From assembly GCA_918026815.1 (NCBI GenBank), contig CAKJVC010000065.1, positions 62,001-126,000 on the forward strand: DNA of 64,000 bases, given 5' to 3'. Below are positions 23,062 to 34,691 of this stretch, in pieces; the first letter of the stretch is position 1; each line of letters opens with the position of its first letter. The position numbers and the translations under genes are program-made. Source of the stretch: Chalara sp. BL73. Taxonomy: Eukaryota; Ascomycota; Leotiomycetes; Helotiales. The notes under the pieces are model-generated. The model had not been told where the DNA came from. It was given only the letters and a program-made list of their open reading frames with translations, and did no database searches.

Positions 23062-23094
23062 GTGGCTAATTACAGGGTCTGGACGCTTTGGCGC

Positions 23095-23478
23095 TTAAGG
23101 GGATACATTTGACCGTTGCATCAAATTCTGCTTGTAATCTATTATACTCTTCCTCTTCTTTCTTTTCTTCATTATCTAGCCACACTATAATCTTATCATT
23201 TGTCCAATTAGCCTGATTTGCTATAGTATTACCCGTAAAGTCACGTCGTTTTTTAAGCATGTAAAATAGCTGTTTTTTTTTAAAACTTTTGGTCGCGGAG
23301 TAGTCCATTTCCGGGCCTTGCGGTATTCTGCTGGTCGTACAGTAAAGTGCTGAGCTAGCCAGGCTGCTTTTTCAGCTAAATAAGCTTGCATTAAAACTTC
23401 TGGCCTGTCTGGAGATAGCTGTTTAAGCACAGTAGACACTGTAAGCGCTGTAAATACAGGAGACGCTACAGTGATAGT
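23095..23478 (-). pseudogene. C-terminal part of an unknown protein, cut by piggyBac
   Basis: Two frames joined by one slip at a poly-T run (about 23272-23282) give a coherent Lys/Glu-rich sequence: QAYLAEKAAWLAQHFTVRP, RKARKWTTPRPK, FTGNTIANQANWTNDKIIVW and a Glu-rich helix. The piggyBac insertion lies at its 3' end. Beyond the transposon, at 20723 down to 20640, a Glu-rich frame ending YIL-stop could be its tail. I do not recognise the family. The 5' part is replaced by LTR J at 23479. Confidence 0.45.
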
Positions 23479-23738
23479 TGTAACAATCGGTATGCCCAAG
23501 GCGCGGCACGGAGATCATGATACAGGAGCAAGGGGTGATGATCAGGGTATGAGGGGTTTCAGACCCAATACGGGGGAGAGTCGGAGTCGCCTATATAAAG
23601 GCCTGTCCCTATTCTCTACAGTTGCTCCTCATGTTTTTGTATCCTTAGTACTTTAGACCTATAAGGCAATCACTATCAGCCTAGTGTACGCACTCCCATA
23701 TGCCTCTATTCTAGCCCGTGATTCCTTGCGTCGTTACA
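23479..23738 (+). mobile_element. Solo LTR-like element, family J
   Basis: It is 260 bp, TGTAACAATCGGTATG to TGCGTCGTTACA, with a TATATAAAGG box inside. No target duplication was found. It marks the sharp border between normal sequence and the AT-rich block to its right. Confidence 0.6.
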
Positions 23739-24236
23739 CTTTAAATTTATAGTTTAATATTTTTACTATTTTCCCAATGCTAAATATACTTGTTATTAAC
23801 CTTTTTAATTGCTTCGCCTTGACCTTTTTAGCGCTAAACCCTAACTACTTTCGATTTGTACAAACCGTGTTTTAATCTTAAGTTTTAACTTTTACTGAAT
23901 TTTTTTTTTTTTAACTTTTACTTATCAAATGAATTAATTCTTATAACACTTTTTACTTGCTATGTTGTAAAACTTCGTTTCGCGTGTACAACTAAGCTAA
24001 TTGTTTATTGTTTTTCGCATGCCTGTTTTTTTTCTTATGTTTAAAACGTATATTCGATTATTCAAATTATAGTTTTGTTTTTAATTTCACGATAATTTAC
24101 ACCTAAGAAATAATTGTACTTTTTATTGTTTCTACTTGTTATATTGCTACTAAATCACATTTTGTGAAAATCTTACCTGTTTTAAACCTTAGCTTTATAT
24201 CCTTTTATTAAAGTTTGATTTAATATATACAGTTAG

Positions 24237-24432
24237 TGTAGGAAGTAGGGGTTTACGGATCCACATACGACCCACCAGGTCACGTGGTCCACACAACCCC
24301 CATTTTGTAGAATCTAGAGTAGAGCCTAATACAACAACAATCATTTTACCATATCCATCAAGAGCAAGAGCGTGGCCTACAAAGTAGAGCTGCGCCTTTT
24401 GCCCCGTGGAAGGTAAGCCCGTGATACCAACA
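24237..24432 (+). mobile_element. Solo LTR-like element, family H
   Basis: It is 196 bp, TGTAGGAAGTAGGGG to GTGATACCAACA, with a perfect GTTAG duplication (24232-24236 and 24433-24437). Its GC content is much higher than the surrounding block. Confidence 0.85.
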
Positions 24433-25075
24433 GTTAGCGTTTAAATGTTTATTAGTTACATTTACACTATCTTGTTCTTTTTACTATATAAATTAGCATT
24501 TAAAATTAGTTATTATTAACTTTTTTTTTTTTTTGTTTTAACATTCTTGTTGTGTTTTTTTATAATTAATTTTAACCTTTACAAATTGTGACTATTATTT
24601 ACTTCTTAAATTAAAAGTTTTAACTATATTTAGTGTCGTTAATGTCAATATCTATTTTTGCCAATATTTATAACCGTTTATAAATTATTTAAAAAAAACA
24701 ATTTTTTTGGGAAAAAAAAATTCGTTGTTTAAGCTTAACTTTAACATAAAATCTGAATTAACAAATGCTAATGTTTATTTTACTTTTTTATTACTTTCTA
24801 TTGTGCATATTTTCTTTTTGAAATTTATATATATACTTACGCCAAAAAGTTGGAGTACAAGTTAAATTTTGCCACTAAATATTTTAATATAACTTTTGGG
24901 GTACGTATATATAAATAGTACTTTCCGCGGCTTTTCGTAAATTTTTTAAAGCCAGGTTTAATTTATTAAATCTACGTATATCTTTATACGTGAAACCACT
25001 TAGATCTACACTTAAGTATATTTTAATTAACTATACGAATATTGTTAACTTCAACTCCAATTACAATTCGTTAAT

Positions 25076-25253
25076 TGTCACAGACTAGGTTCACTCATGA
25101 GCTTAGTATGCGTGGGACGCGTGCGCAGAGATATCGTGATGATATTGTTGTCTAGAGAACAGGAGAACTCATGAGGAGATCTTCACTAAAAAATAGGAGG
25201 TTCCGCATGCTTGGCGAGCTTGGCAAGCCGGAGGCCTGTGCTTTTCCGTGACA
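25076..25253 (+). mobile_element. Solo LTR-like element, family I
   Basis: It is 178 bp, TGTCACAGACTAGG to TTTTCCGTGACA, with a perfect TTAAT duplication (25071-25075 and 25254-25258). It is normal-GC sequence inside the AT-rich block. Confidence 0.85.
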
Positions 25254-25493
25254 TTAATATTTTTATATAACTCTACTTCGATGTATAAATTGTAAATTTT
25301 AAATTTTAGGGTGACTTGATGCTTGTAACAAACTTTTTATATGGTTTACTTTAAAGCTACATCACTTGGATTTTTTTAACGTTTAAATTGCGAAGTCGTA
25401 TAAGAAATTTGGTTACTAAACTCCGAGTTGTTTTAACCCAGTCTTGAATTGTTATAACCTAGTTTAAATATTAAGATATTATAATTCCTACTT

Positions 25494-28400
25494 TCACCGT
25501 GTTGATACTCCAGTTTCGATGCGCCAGTTGATAACTAAGTCAAACACCGCCATAGCATTAGTCATTTCATGCCCGCAAACAAGCTTGCTATACTTTCGTC
25601 CCAGCCATTCTACGTACTCTTTTTCGCCGGGCAGTGCTCGCCCAGCAAGCTCTTGCACTTGCTTCCACAGCTTTTCATCCGCGCATACGGCAAGCGCAAT
25701 CGGCAAAACCACGTGTTTCCACCGGCAACTAGCTTTTTAAGACCGGAAGCCGTCCGGGCAAAGCTCTTGTAATACATAGCAGTAGAAACAGCTTAAGAAC
25801 TGCGCTTGGGAGTCTCGCCGGTAGTTAATCTGCCGCTGGAAAGCCATACAGCTGTAGAAAAATAAACATTCCTCGATTTCGGAACATTCTATCCATTTGT
25901 GCGCCGAACTTTCGCCCGTCGCCCCCTTAAACATCCAGCAGATCCGGCACCCCTACTGCCCGAACTCCTCGATCTCCTCGAGCGCCGCTTCTATGTGCGC
26001 CAGCCCACGTGCAACCTTCCGCCCGTACGCCCGGGACATAATCAACCCTTGAAAAAATAACTCGCTTTTCCAGAAGAATTCTTCCCGCCGGCAGTTGTCA
26101 CACAAAACAGCATCGATCCTTTTGCAGTCCCGTAAGTCGTTATCCAAGCACCGGCCCAAAATGCGCCGCCGACAACTGTTCGTCCGGATAAGGCTGTTAA
26201 CTTCGCGCGTTTTCAGCTCAAAGCAGCTATCCTTTTGGAGGTCTTCGGCAGGCCAGTCTTTGTCCTCGATAATAATCACCGCAGTAACAGGCTCCCCCGC
26301 TCTCCCGGCACGCCCAGCTTCTTGGGCATAGTCAATAATGCTATGCGGAGCCTCAAGATAAATAACATGTGTAATTCCGGGCACATCGATCCCCGTTCCA
26401 AAAGCAGCCGTAGCTACAATGTACGGCGTGTCTCCTCGAAGCCAAGCTTGAAAGCCGGCTTCCCGCTGAGCAAGAAAGTGAGCATCGCTATCCGCGGGAT
26501 TCCCGTGGTAATAGTAGCATCCCAGCTGCCGCGCCAGCGCTTTACACTTAGCATAGCTGGTGCAGTAGACGACACTCTTTTCCCCCGTCGCGAGGTGCCC
26601 AAGCCGAGCATCCACCAGCTTTTTAGCTTCCATCGGGCCGCGCCCATTCCGTACGCGCAGCACCGAGTAGTATGCATTCACGCGGTGGCTAGACGCGCGG
26701 ATGTAACGAGGGTTCTGCAGCTGCATCGCCTCCTCAAACTTTCGCTGGCAGAGCGGCGGCAAAGTTCCGGTCAGAAACACAAACGAGCAGCCGAGATTGC
26801 GAAAAAGCACCAAGTGTCGAAGCTCTTTCCGGTACTCGGTAGCAGCGGTGAAAATAAGATAACACTCGTCAAAAACCACCCGATCCAGTCTTCTTTAGAC
26901 ACGCAAGTCCGCCGCCTATTGTAAAAAGTCATCAGTGGATGCCGCTTCTGCGGACACCAGAACCACCCGAGGCCAGGAATCTCGTGCTTTAGGCCAGTGC
27001 TGACAGTCGAGGCCGGCGTCAAGGCAGCGGGTGACCAGTTGCCTCTTGAGTTCCGCGTACGGAGCCACTACGATCGTTACCCCAGACCCAGATAGCATAG
27101 CCGGCACCATAAACACCAAGCTCTTCCCGCCGCCAGTTGACAGAATCGCAACCAGCGGAGTCTCTTTCGCAGCAGCTAATCGCACAGCTTCTTCTTGTTG
27201 TGGCGTGCGGAACTGCCCATAGTCATCCCGCAAAACGCTTCGTAAAGATTTCAAAATAACCTGGTCACTCTTGGTTTCCAAAGCTGGCCGCTCAAGATGC
27301 AAAACCTTCGGCCGTTTCAACGGAGTCGGCTGCTCGGCCTCCGCTGCTTTTCGCTTCAGAGGTGACGGTGATGACGGCTGGTCAATAATAAGCCTCAGGA
27401 ACCGATGCTACCGATAGCTGACCTGCCCAAAGATTTCCAGAGAGTCAACAGTCAGCCGCTTCAGCACATCGATCGTAACCCCGTAATTGGCTGCGGTCTG
27501 ACCGGTATGACCGGCTGCCAGGTCATCCGGAACCTCATACTGCTCGTCATCGTTGCCATGGCCAGCATCCTCAAAGTCAGCCTTCGCAGCACCGCGCTGA
27601 CGAGCGAGCCGCTTGCTAATAGCAATCGCAATATGCCGCCAGTCCTGAAGCGTAATTCGCCGGCCCATGTAGTGGTAAGTCCACCGGGCCACGGCTTTGG
27701 ACATTTGGCTGCTGTCCCATAGCCCTATTTCACATGCCAAATAAAATCGCTTGGCGGGTTCATTTTGTCATACAATGCCCAGCGGTCTGCCTCCCAACGA
27801 TCGGTTAGTGGCCGGATGTAAACCATATACATAGCCATCAGCTGACTTGGCCGCTTAGACAGGAAGCGTGAGATAACTTTAAGGGAATCGAAGTGAGCCA
27901 AAGATTTATAATACTAAGTAACGAGCACCACCTCCCCGTCAATAACAAAAACATTTTCGGTCCCGGTTGATGCCATTCACAAGGCGTAGCCCAGTAATCT
28001 CTTCTCCCCGGCTGGGCTGTCCCCCGGTGAAGTGCGCAATCAGTAAAAGGAGCTTTTCAAACTTCTTGACCAGCTTCAAATATATCCGAATAACAGCCCA
28101 TCTCCATTGGCCATTCTGATCTAGAAACTCCTGCTTTCGCCGCCCACGAACCAGGTCTTCCAACATCTCGACTTCCTTCCCAGCAAAGCCATTACTATAG
28201 ATAAAGGACTTTCCCCGCTGCGTCTGGGTCAAGTCGTCTTCAATACTAGCCAACGGGATCGTAAACCGGACATCTTCTCTCTCCTTGAACATCAAAGAAT
28301 CCCACAACAAGTCCTCTGCATCAGCAGTCATCTCGGCCACTATACTCCGGATATCGTCCATCGGAATAGGCTTCCCCATAAAATACATCAGCTCTTCGTG

Positions 28401-29788
28401 CTTGCTCCATAACACCATCAACCGGCTACCAGTTTCCTGGGCAAGCTTCCGACTATAAAGCAGCAGGCTCAGGACATAACCCATCGGAAAGTAAGTAGCT
28501 TTGCAGAGCCAAGCATTCCGCACTTGGTCAAACCGCTCTCCCAGATCCACCATCCCCGGCCGCTCTTGGGTAGGAATAGCTCACTCTCCCAGCAACGCTC
28601 TTTTTACATACACCAGCCCGGCCAAGACATAAGTAAACAGGTGTGCCGGCCGGAATTGCCCAGATTCTCCATCAATCCCCAACACTCCAACAAAATGCCA
28701 CAGCGGGCTGGCGAAAGGATCTCCATCGAGCCGCTGCATCCAGAACCCAGCCGACAATTGCAAGAGCTCCTCTTCTAATGCGTCTTCCGGCCAGGTCTGA
28801 TCCTGCAAATGCGCCCACAGCTGCGCGAGATTCCGCCGTTGTGCGCTTAGAAAGCTAAACCCGTGCGTTCCCAGCAACGCCACTTCATCTAGCGGAAGGA
28901 CATTTAAGCAGTAGCAGAAAAGCCGTTTCCAGTAAACAAAATACCGATCCATTCTCGTCTTCTCTTGCAACGGCCCAAATAGCCGGCTGTGGGCATCCTG
29001 GGAGTAGAAGCTAGCCAGAAGCAGCCGCGTCATCAAAGGCATACTCTTTAAGCCATCGATGCAGCGGCTGAAAAACAACCGGTCCATAGCAGCAACATCC
29101 TTTTTAGCTCGTCGTCTTCCCGGTCTGGCATTCGGCTGCAAATGTAAATTTCACCAAGATCCTTCGTAGCAAAGTGCGCCGTCCACTCAGCACGCTTCAG
29201 CCAGTTGGTCCGCTCATGCTTGTTTGCTCTATCGGCCAGGATCTTTTGAAGCTCGTCCTGCTGAGCTTGCTCGTGCACCCACTGCTCCTTGATATCGTCA
29301 ACAAGCTGGCTCGCTAGCTGGCTTTGCCTGTCAACAGGTGTCTCGGGCTTAGAATCCGCTGATGTTACGCAAAAGTAATGAATCGCATCTCCTGGGACCG
29401 TAAAAAAGGTTTGAAGTTTAACTCTAGCCCAGTAGGCCGAGCCGGGTTGATTTTTGCTCGGGATCCAGCTATGCTTTTTCTCCAGACGATGGCCCCGAAA
29501 TTTCTTCCAGCTAGTAGTTAAGAACTCGCACTCGTGACACGCAAATCCGTCGTAAACAGCAAGACCCTGAATAGCCTGTGTTGGGTTCGCTGGGCCATAT
29601 CGAAAATTGGCATTTGGTCGCCGGGTAAATAAGAGCTCCGTATATGCAGCAAGAATTATACGCCGATCTTTAGCTTTGATATCACTGTGTTTGCTGCTTA
29701 AATGCTGCGCTAGATTTAATATTGCATACTTATAGACTGTACAAACCAAAGCATAGTGTTCGTGGTGATAATGTAGCCAGTCAACCAT
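25494..29788 (-). pseudogene. Telomere-linked-type RecQ helicase with OrsD N-terminus, decayed
   Basis: About 1,400 codons read right to left. The N-terminus (29788-29048) resembles OrsD/DUF3505, with a zinc-finger-like CHECEFLTTSWKKFRGHR. A frameshift near 29100 leads into one register for the rest, except for a frame excursion at about 27950-27730. The RecQ core has LSTGGGKSLVF (Walker A), VFDECYLIF (the family has DECH), FLTGTLPP and QEAGRAGRAG (motif VI). The C-terminus has CGHEMTNAMAVFDLVINWR. Stops at about 28579, 27409, 26914 and 25736 fit lost Trp codons, and one at about 26893 fits lost Gln. Such helicases usually lie near chromosome ends in ascomycetes. Confidence 0.82.
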
Positions 29789-29859
29789 TGAACTTGTAGG
29801 AAGTTGGATTACTAAGCCGTAACCCTAAAACCTCAACGACCACGATTTGAAGTAACTTA

Positions 29860-30040
29860 AAGCAACGATTTTCTGCCGCACAATTTGGCCGGGAAAGCTC
29901 CAATTGACCATGCAGCTGGGCACGATATAACAGAAAGCATCGCCAGCTTTTTAAGAGTCAATGGCGGCAGAAAGGGAGGAAATAAGTGTCTCAGCCGCAA
30001 AGTGGTATTTAGGTTGTAAAATCCGGGGACCCCGGTTCCA
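29860..30040 (-). repeat. Duplicated upstream segment (copy 1)
   Basis: It shares GGTGTCAGCCGCAAAGTGGTATTT-like sequence and preceding landmarks (AGAAAGCAT, AGCTTTTT) with 31000-31180. It lies just upstream of the RecQ pseudogene, and the other copy lies upstream of the C2H2 gene, which suggests a duplicated promoter region. Confidence 0.55.
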
Positions 30041-30192
30041 AAGTCCTGACTGCTTAATCAATCATTAAAAACTCAGGACATTGCAAAATAATATTGCGTA
30101 TGTTTTAATTCAAAGCATTGTTGTTTGCTATATGGTTGTTTCCAAGTCCGAACGTTTTACCGCCTTTCTCTCTCCGCTACAAAACTGAGTTC

Positions 30193-30595
30193 CTACTTTC
30201 TGGCTACCTGCTGATTCTCCGGCCCTGCTTGATCCTGTCTAGCAGCAACTACCGTCTCGCTATGCTTCTTGCGCATGTGCTCCTGAAGCTTATCTTTCCG
30301 CGAATATGGCTTGCCAATGCTTTTATTACATCCAACGATAGGGCAGATGTACGGCGTCCCGAAGTGCTTGCTTGCCAAGTGCCGCTCCCGATCGGCTAAG
30401 CGTTTGAATGTGACAGGGCAGCCTAAAACGTTGCACAAATAACGTTCATTCCATGGCTGGTCGAATGCGGTTGAAACCCACAACCTTACCGCCGGACTAT
30501 CAAGGCAACAATTTAGCAAGAGTCAAAAAAAAACCTTACCTAAGCTCGCCCTCTTTAAAGGACGTGCTAGGTGATTGAATGTGGCCTGACTCCAT
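30193..30595 (-). CDS. Small C2H2 zinc-finger protein, 119 residues
   Basis: Two exons, 30595-30540 and 30496-30193, flank a 43-nt intron with GTAAGG, GCTAAAT and GATAG. The joined frame is 119 residues. Two fingers are visible: YLCNVLGCPVTFKRLADRER with HLASKH, and YICPIVGCNKSIGKPYSRKD with LQEHMRKKH, each with the Cys-Cys-His-His set. It is probably a nuclear DNA-binding protein. It lies directly upstream of the RecQ pseudogene on the same strand. It is intact while its neighbour is dead. Confidence 0.78.
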
Positions 30596-31248
30596 GCCTG
30601 GTTGGCGCGCAGGGTTGTTAGACATTGGGGGCGGCCAATAAGATGTCAAGAGATGCGAGAAGAGACGTGGAAAACGTATGTTAAGGGCGGCCAATAAGGT
30701 TCTTTGAGTTACGAAAAAAGGGGTGAGATATAAATGCTGAAGCGCGAAAAAGGCTCGAAACTTGAAGGAATGGCTGCTTGTTTATATACTTGCGTACTCG
30801 ATCGCCTCAAATCACCACGGCTGTTTGTACAGGCCTCTTTGCGGCTTTTTCCCTTGTATGCCCTTGGCGGTCTTTGATTCGCCGCCCTTGGGCAAGCGCC
30901 ATGATTTTACGTGTCAACTAAAGGCTCGCTCCGAAGTTTTCTAAAAAGTAGTGAAGCTGTTGTAACCACTAAGCTTTACCAACAACTGCTTGGGGTAACT
31001 TGGAGCAGCACGTTGCATGAGCAAAACTCGATCTTTTCACTTGAAATTATATGCAGGACTTAGTTTGACCGTAAAGAAAGCATGGTCAGTTTTTGAAGCT
31101 TGTAGCAAGGCGAGAAAGGGGGAAATGAAGGTGTCAGCCGCAAAGTGGTATTTGGGAGCTGGTATTTGGGGACCCTGGTTTTGGGCCTTGGCGCCGCTTC
31201 GGTGGGCAGAATCCGCTCACCGCCTGGTATTTGGGGCCCGACTGATGG
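30596..31248. other. Intergenic with duplicated segment (copy 2)
   Basis: The stretch 31000-31180 is the second copy of the 29860-30040 segment. The remaining plus-strand frames (30762-30944 and 31017-31334) have no recognisable product and run through the repeat. Confidence 0.45.
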
Positions 31249-31488
31249 GATGCTTTTCGGGGATACCGAACTCTAAAGCTCGGTGGTTCCGTAAATCAAG
31301 GATACAGCATAATGGGGATATAAGGAAGAGCTAGAGCTTTCTGGAGAAGGGCAAGCTTGAGTACTTTTCTCTTTGCAAGACTCGATAGCATACTTTCAAT
31401 ATCAGCACATTACTTTTACAACTACATTATTTGCTACGTGTTTTACTTCCTATATTGCAATCCCTCCTGTTGCCCTCTATTTGTTACA
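31249..31488 (+). mobile_element. Family D LTR, 5'-truncated
   Basis: It matches family D from its GATGCTTTTCGGGGATACCG stretch to the CTCTATTTGTTACA end. The first 110 bp or so is missing. Confidence 0.7.
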
Positions 31489-31489
31489 C

Positions 31490-31853
31490 TGTCATGGTAA
31501 GCACGTGACCAATTCGCGTGTGTTCTCTTGTCAGAAATGTGTTCTATGAAGCAAGAGGATATGTGAGGGTATCACGTAGATAGAATACAGGCTTGTAGGA
31601 GCGTTACGGTTGATGATATTATCTACAGTGCTAAGCTGTAAATGTGTGTGCGTGAGAGATTTTCTAGCTCCTTGGCCTACTTAAGTAAGCCGATTTCTGA
31701 CATCTCTAATTGGGACTGGTAAGACATGACCTGAGAGCCAGACTTAGTTGAGAGCATTTTTTCCAGAGCTCCACCTCTTCTCCTTAGATTAGTATTTTCG
31801 TATTGAAGCACCTACAAACCGCCTTATCAGGCTTATAGGACCGTATTCGTGAC
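31490..31853 (-). mobile_element. Family E-like LTR with nested family G
   Basis: The outer element runs TGTCATGGTAAGC to GTATTCGTGACA and resembles family E read in reverse. It is split by the family G element at 31529-31702. Confidence 0.65.
31529..31702 (-). mobile_element. Solo LTR-like element, family G
   Basis: It is 174 bp, TGTCAGAAATGTG to CGATTTCTGACA, with a perfect TCTCT duplication (31524-31528 and 31703-31707). A second copy is at 50508-50682. Confidence 0.88.
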
Positions 31854-34691
31854 AATTTCAATTATTTCGATGACCATGTCATTTAAAACTCTCCGTGATA
31901 TCTCCTCTCCCATTCTAATGACGTGTTCCCAACCATGAATTTCCTCGACCACCAGCGTCGCGCATACCAGCCACATCCTCACTCCCTAGAAATCTATCTG
32001 CGAACGCACACATTCAGCGTTTTCAAACCTACTCATCTCGCTACATGACTGCAGCGGCGCAGTCAAGGGAATTTTGCAATCTGCCATTCATTATATCTCT
32101 TCCTTGCACAACTGTGTTTTCAAATCAAAGTTAAGCATTTTTGATATCACTTGGCTGTTGGCTGTATTGAAAGACGGAGGCCCTGCTCCTGCCTTGTTTT
32201 GCTATGTCCTGCAATTTGATGTCGACATATGAGAAATGGGTGGTTACAGTGCAGTTGCTGCGCCATCAAAGAGGAAGTGAGGGGGTGGGGTCCCGGAGGG
32301 AGGTAAGGTGCAGCCTGCGGTCGCATACAATGGAAAGGCAGGGGCTGGAAGTGCCTTGGGTGTGGAGGGTGTGTCTGTTGGGTTGCAGAGGTGTCTAGCG
32401 AGGGGTGCTGTGGTGACGTGTCAGTGGTTTGATACATCTTGTATCTTGGAAGGGATTATACGATAGAAGTGCAGGGGGTAATAGACAAAAAATGGATTCA
32501 CCGAGAGCCAAAAGTAGCTACACAAAAACAATACAACAATATGAATGCCATAAGCAAATACAGTCCCGCACTTTCCCGTCCGGATGGGGTAGTTAATTAT
32601 GCATTCATCGCAAGGCTGCCGACTATAATCAGGCGCACCGAAGGGCAAGATCATGTGCTGTTTTCTCGATACAGCACAACCTACTTTCTATTATGTCCTT
32701 AGCTCTGTGATCCAGGGACAAATTCGCCCCCTCCAAACGACTGCAGCGACTCGGTTATGGGCCAGCTGCCGAGGCACTGTCTTGGAGAGATCAGCCTACA
32801 AATAACCTGTAGGTGTCTAAGCCTTGCATAGACCCTGTGGAGTAAACTGTACCGCAGGGGCGAAGTCAAGGCCGAATAGCACAACTATATGAATTCTAGG
32901 TCTAAAATTCTAGATGATTTTACCATTGGCCAAACATTACACTATAGAAACGTTGATCTTGCCAAGACAGACCACTCAAGCTTATCAAGTAACAATGAAC
33001 AGCACAAAAATTGATCGCATCCCAAAAGACAATGCTTCCAGCAGAGGTTGATGAAAGGTAATTTGATATCGACAAGTCGAGTATCTAAAGCGGTTAGGCT
33101 GAGGGTTATACAGTGTTTATTAGTTTTGATTAAACACTGTTTTGGTGGCTTTGTAATTGAACAGCGAAGGTATTAACTACCAATTTGTTTCAGAACTAAC
33201 AGCAACGAGCCATCAATTAGGCCTCAAGCTTTAAAGACACTAGACGCTAAATCTGTAAACGTTCCATTCTTTCTTTCATCCTCTATTTGCCGAGATACAA
33301 CTCGCTGAAATTTCGTCATCTTTCCCCAGGGGCGCTACTCTAATTTCCAACACAAAATGTAGATTCACATCTTAACTAGAATAGCCAGAGTCTTTCTGCA
33401 ATTGTGTAATCTCATCCTAGCAAAGTCAACGCGCTGATATCAGTATCAAGAATATGACTGACTTCTGTCAACTTTCGGGGAATATTTTTGAGAACATAAG
33501 AAGAATTGATCTCCTAATTCTTTCGTTAGAATAATCAGAGTTCATAAGTACAATCTGTGATGTAGACCTGACTTGAATTGTATGGGCTGAGTTGACGAAC
33601 AACTTCGATAAAAGATTTTCCAACACTGACTTTTTAATGTAGCGACACTGAAGAGTCTGAGTTTCCATAGTAGGTTATTCGCAAGCTATTAAAGACTTTT
33701 TGATATCATAGAATGCTGCGTATTGGTAGGTGGGAAAGAGAATGTTCTTATTCCGAACGAGATCAAGACGATAGTCAGAAGCATCTTGCCGAGAAGGCTA
33801 TGCAGCCACAAGCCATCACAAAGTGGTCGCTACATCAACTTTCATCTATACTTTAGGCATGCATCATCTGCCTAAATGATTTTTTTATAACAACTCATAC
33901 CTGCAGGAGTACGCAACCCGCGTCGGGCTTGCTAGCCGGCTGATTGCATTACACCCGTTACATATGTCCTGGCTTTGACTCGCTTGGCATGCGTGGATTT
34001 GTAGGGATCGCAAGCAGCCCACCAGTCATACCAAAAGGCCTAAGTTGAGATACAGAACAGCTGCATATGCACTGCCGCCTCTGAGTTTTTGATGACTGGA
34101 CTGCACTAGTGCGTCCTTCATAAGGCATATCACACTCTTTGCGCTACACGCGATGTTGGACATCCCTGTTCTGCCATCCTATTCGACAGCGTCTCAATGT
34201 TTCTGCGTCGGCAAATATCTCAATTAGGAAAAGCATAACTGCAATATATCGAATCGAACCCAACCTCCAATTATTCATACCACTGCGATATGAAGGCTAC
34301 GCAGCTCACTCTTCCCACCAGTCACAGGAATCTGGAGAGAATTATTCGCTGAAATACGGTGAGGCAAGCCTATGTATTATTTTTCACCTCCTCCTCGTTG
34401 AACCTACCTGAGGACAAAAATGACACTATGTCCAAGCGCATCTCCAAACCAGTCACCATTTGCCGCGCTGGTTAGTTCTGAGACTCACCTTCAACCAACT
34501 CTCGTGCATATGGAGCGACAAATTTCCGATGTGATGCCCTTCCAGAATGGCTTTTACAGTAGACATTCTGCCAAGCCTCAACTGTGACGGAGAAGGACCC
34601 AAGGCGAATTTCTCCAACAAGGTTCGGTTGGTTAACCCCCTCCTTCATTCGCACTCACAACAGCACAACCAAATTGAGTGTTTGACACACA
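31854..34691. other. Long stretch without a recognised gene
   Basis: This is 2.8 kb of mixed composition. Frames such as 32147-32437 and 33468-33668 lack domains. I see no transposon ends. It could hold decayed genes that I cannot read. Confidence 0.4.

Larger units (their letters stand above)
20728..23094 (-). mobile_element. piggyBac-type transposon, 2.37 kb
   Basis: The 17-bp terminal inverted repeats GCGCCAAAGCGTCCAGA are perfect and directly bordered by TTAA on both sides (20724-20727 and 23095-23098), the piggyBac target. The element holds the transposase on the minus strand plus two later solo LTRs (20967-21138 and 21367-21589). The flanks outside TTAA form a near palindrome TATCCC(C/T)TTAA...TTAAGGGGATA. 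Confidence 0.9.
23739..25490. repeat. AT-rich block with no gene
   Basis: Apart from two embedded LTRs the block is very AT-rich, with stops in every frame and long T/A runs. This is typical of sequence heavily mutated by RIP, or of an AT-isochore. The original content cannot be read. Confidence 0.75.

Noticed and set aside
23479..25253. Full-length LTR retrotransposon with family J as left LTR
   Set aside because: No second copy of J is present to the right, and the AT-rich interior has no readable gag or pol. H and I are independent insertions with their own duplications.
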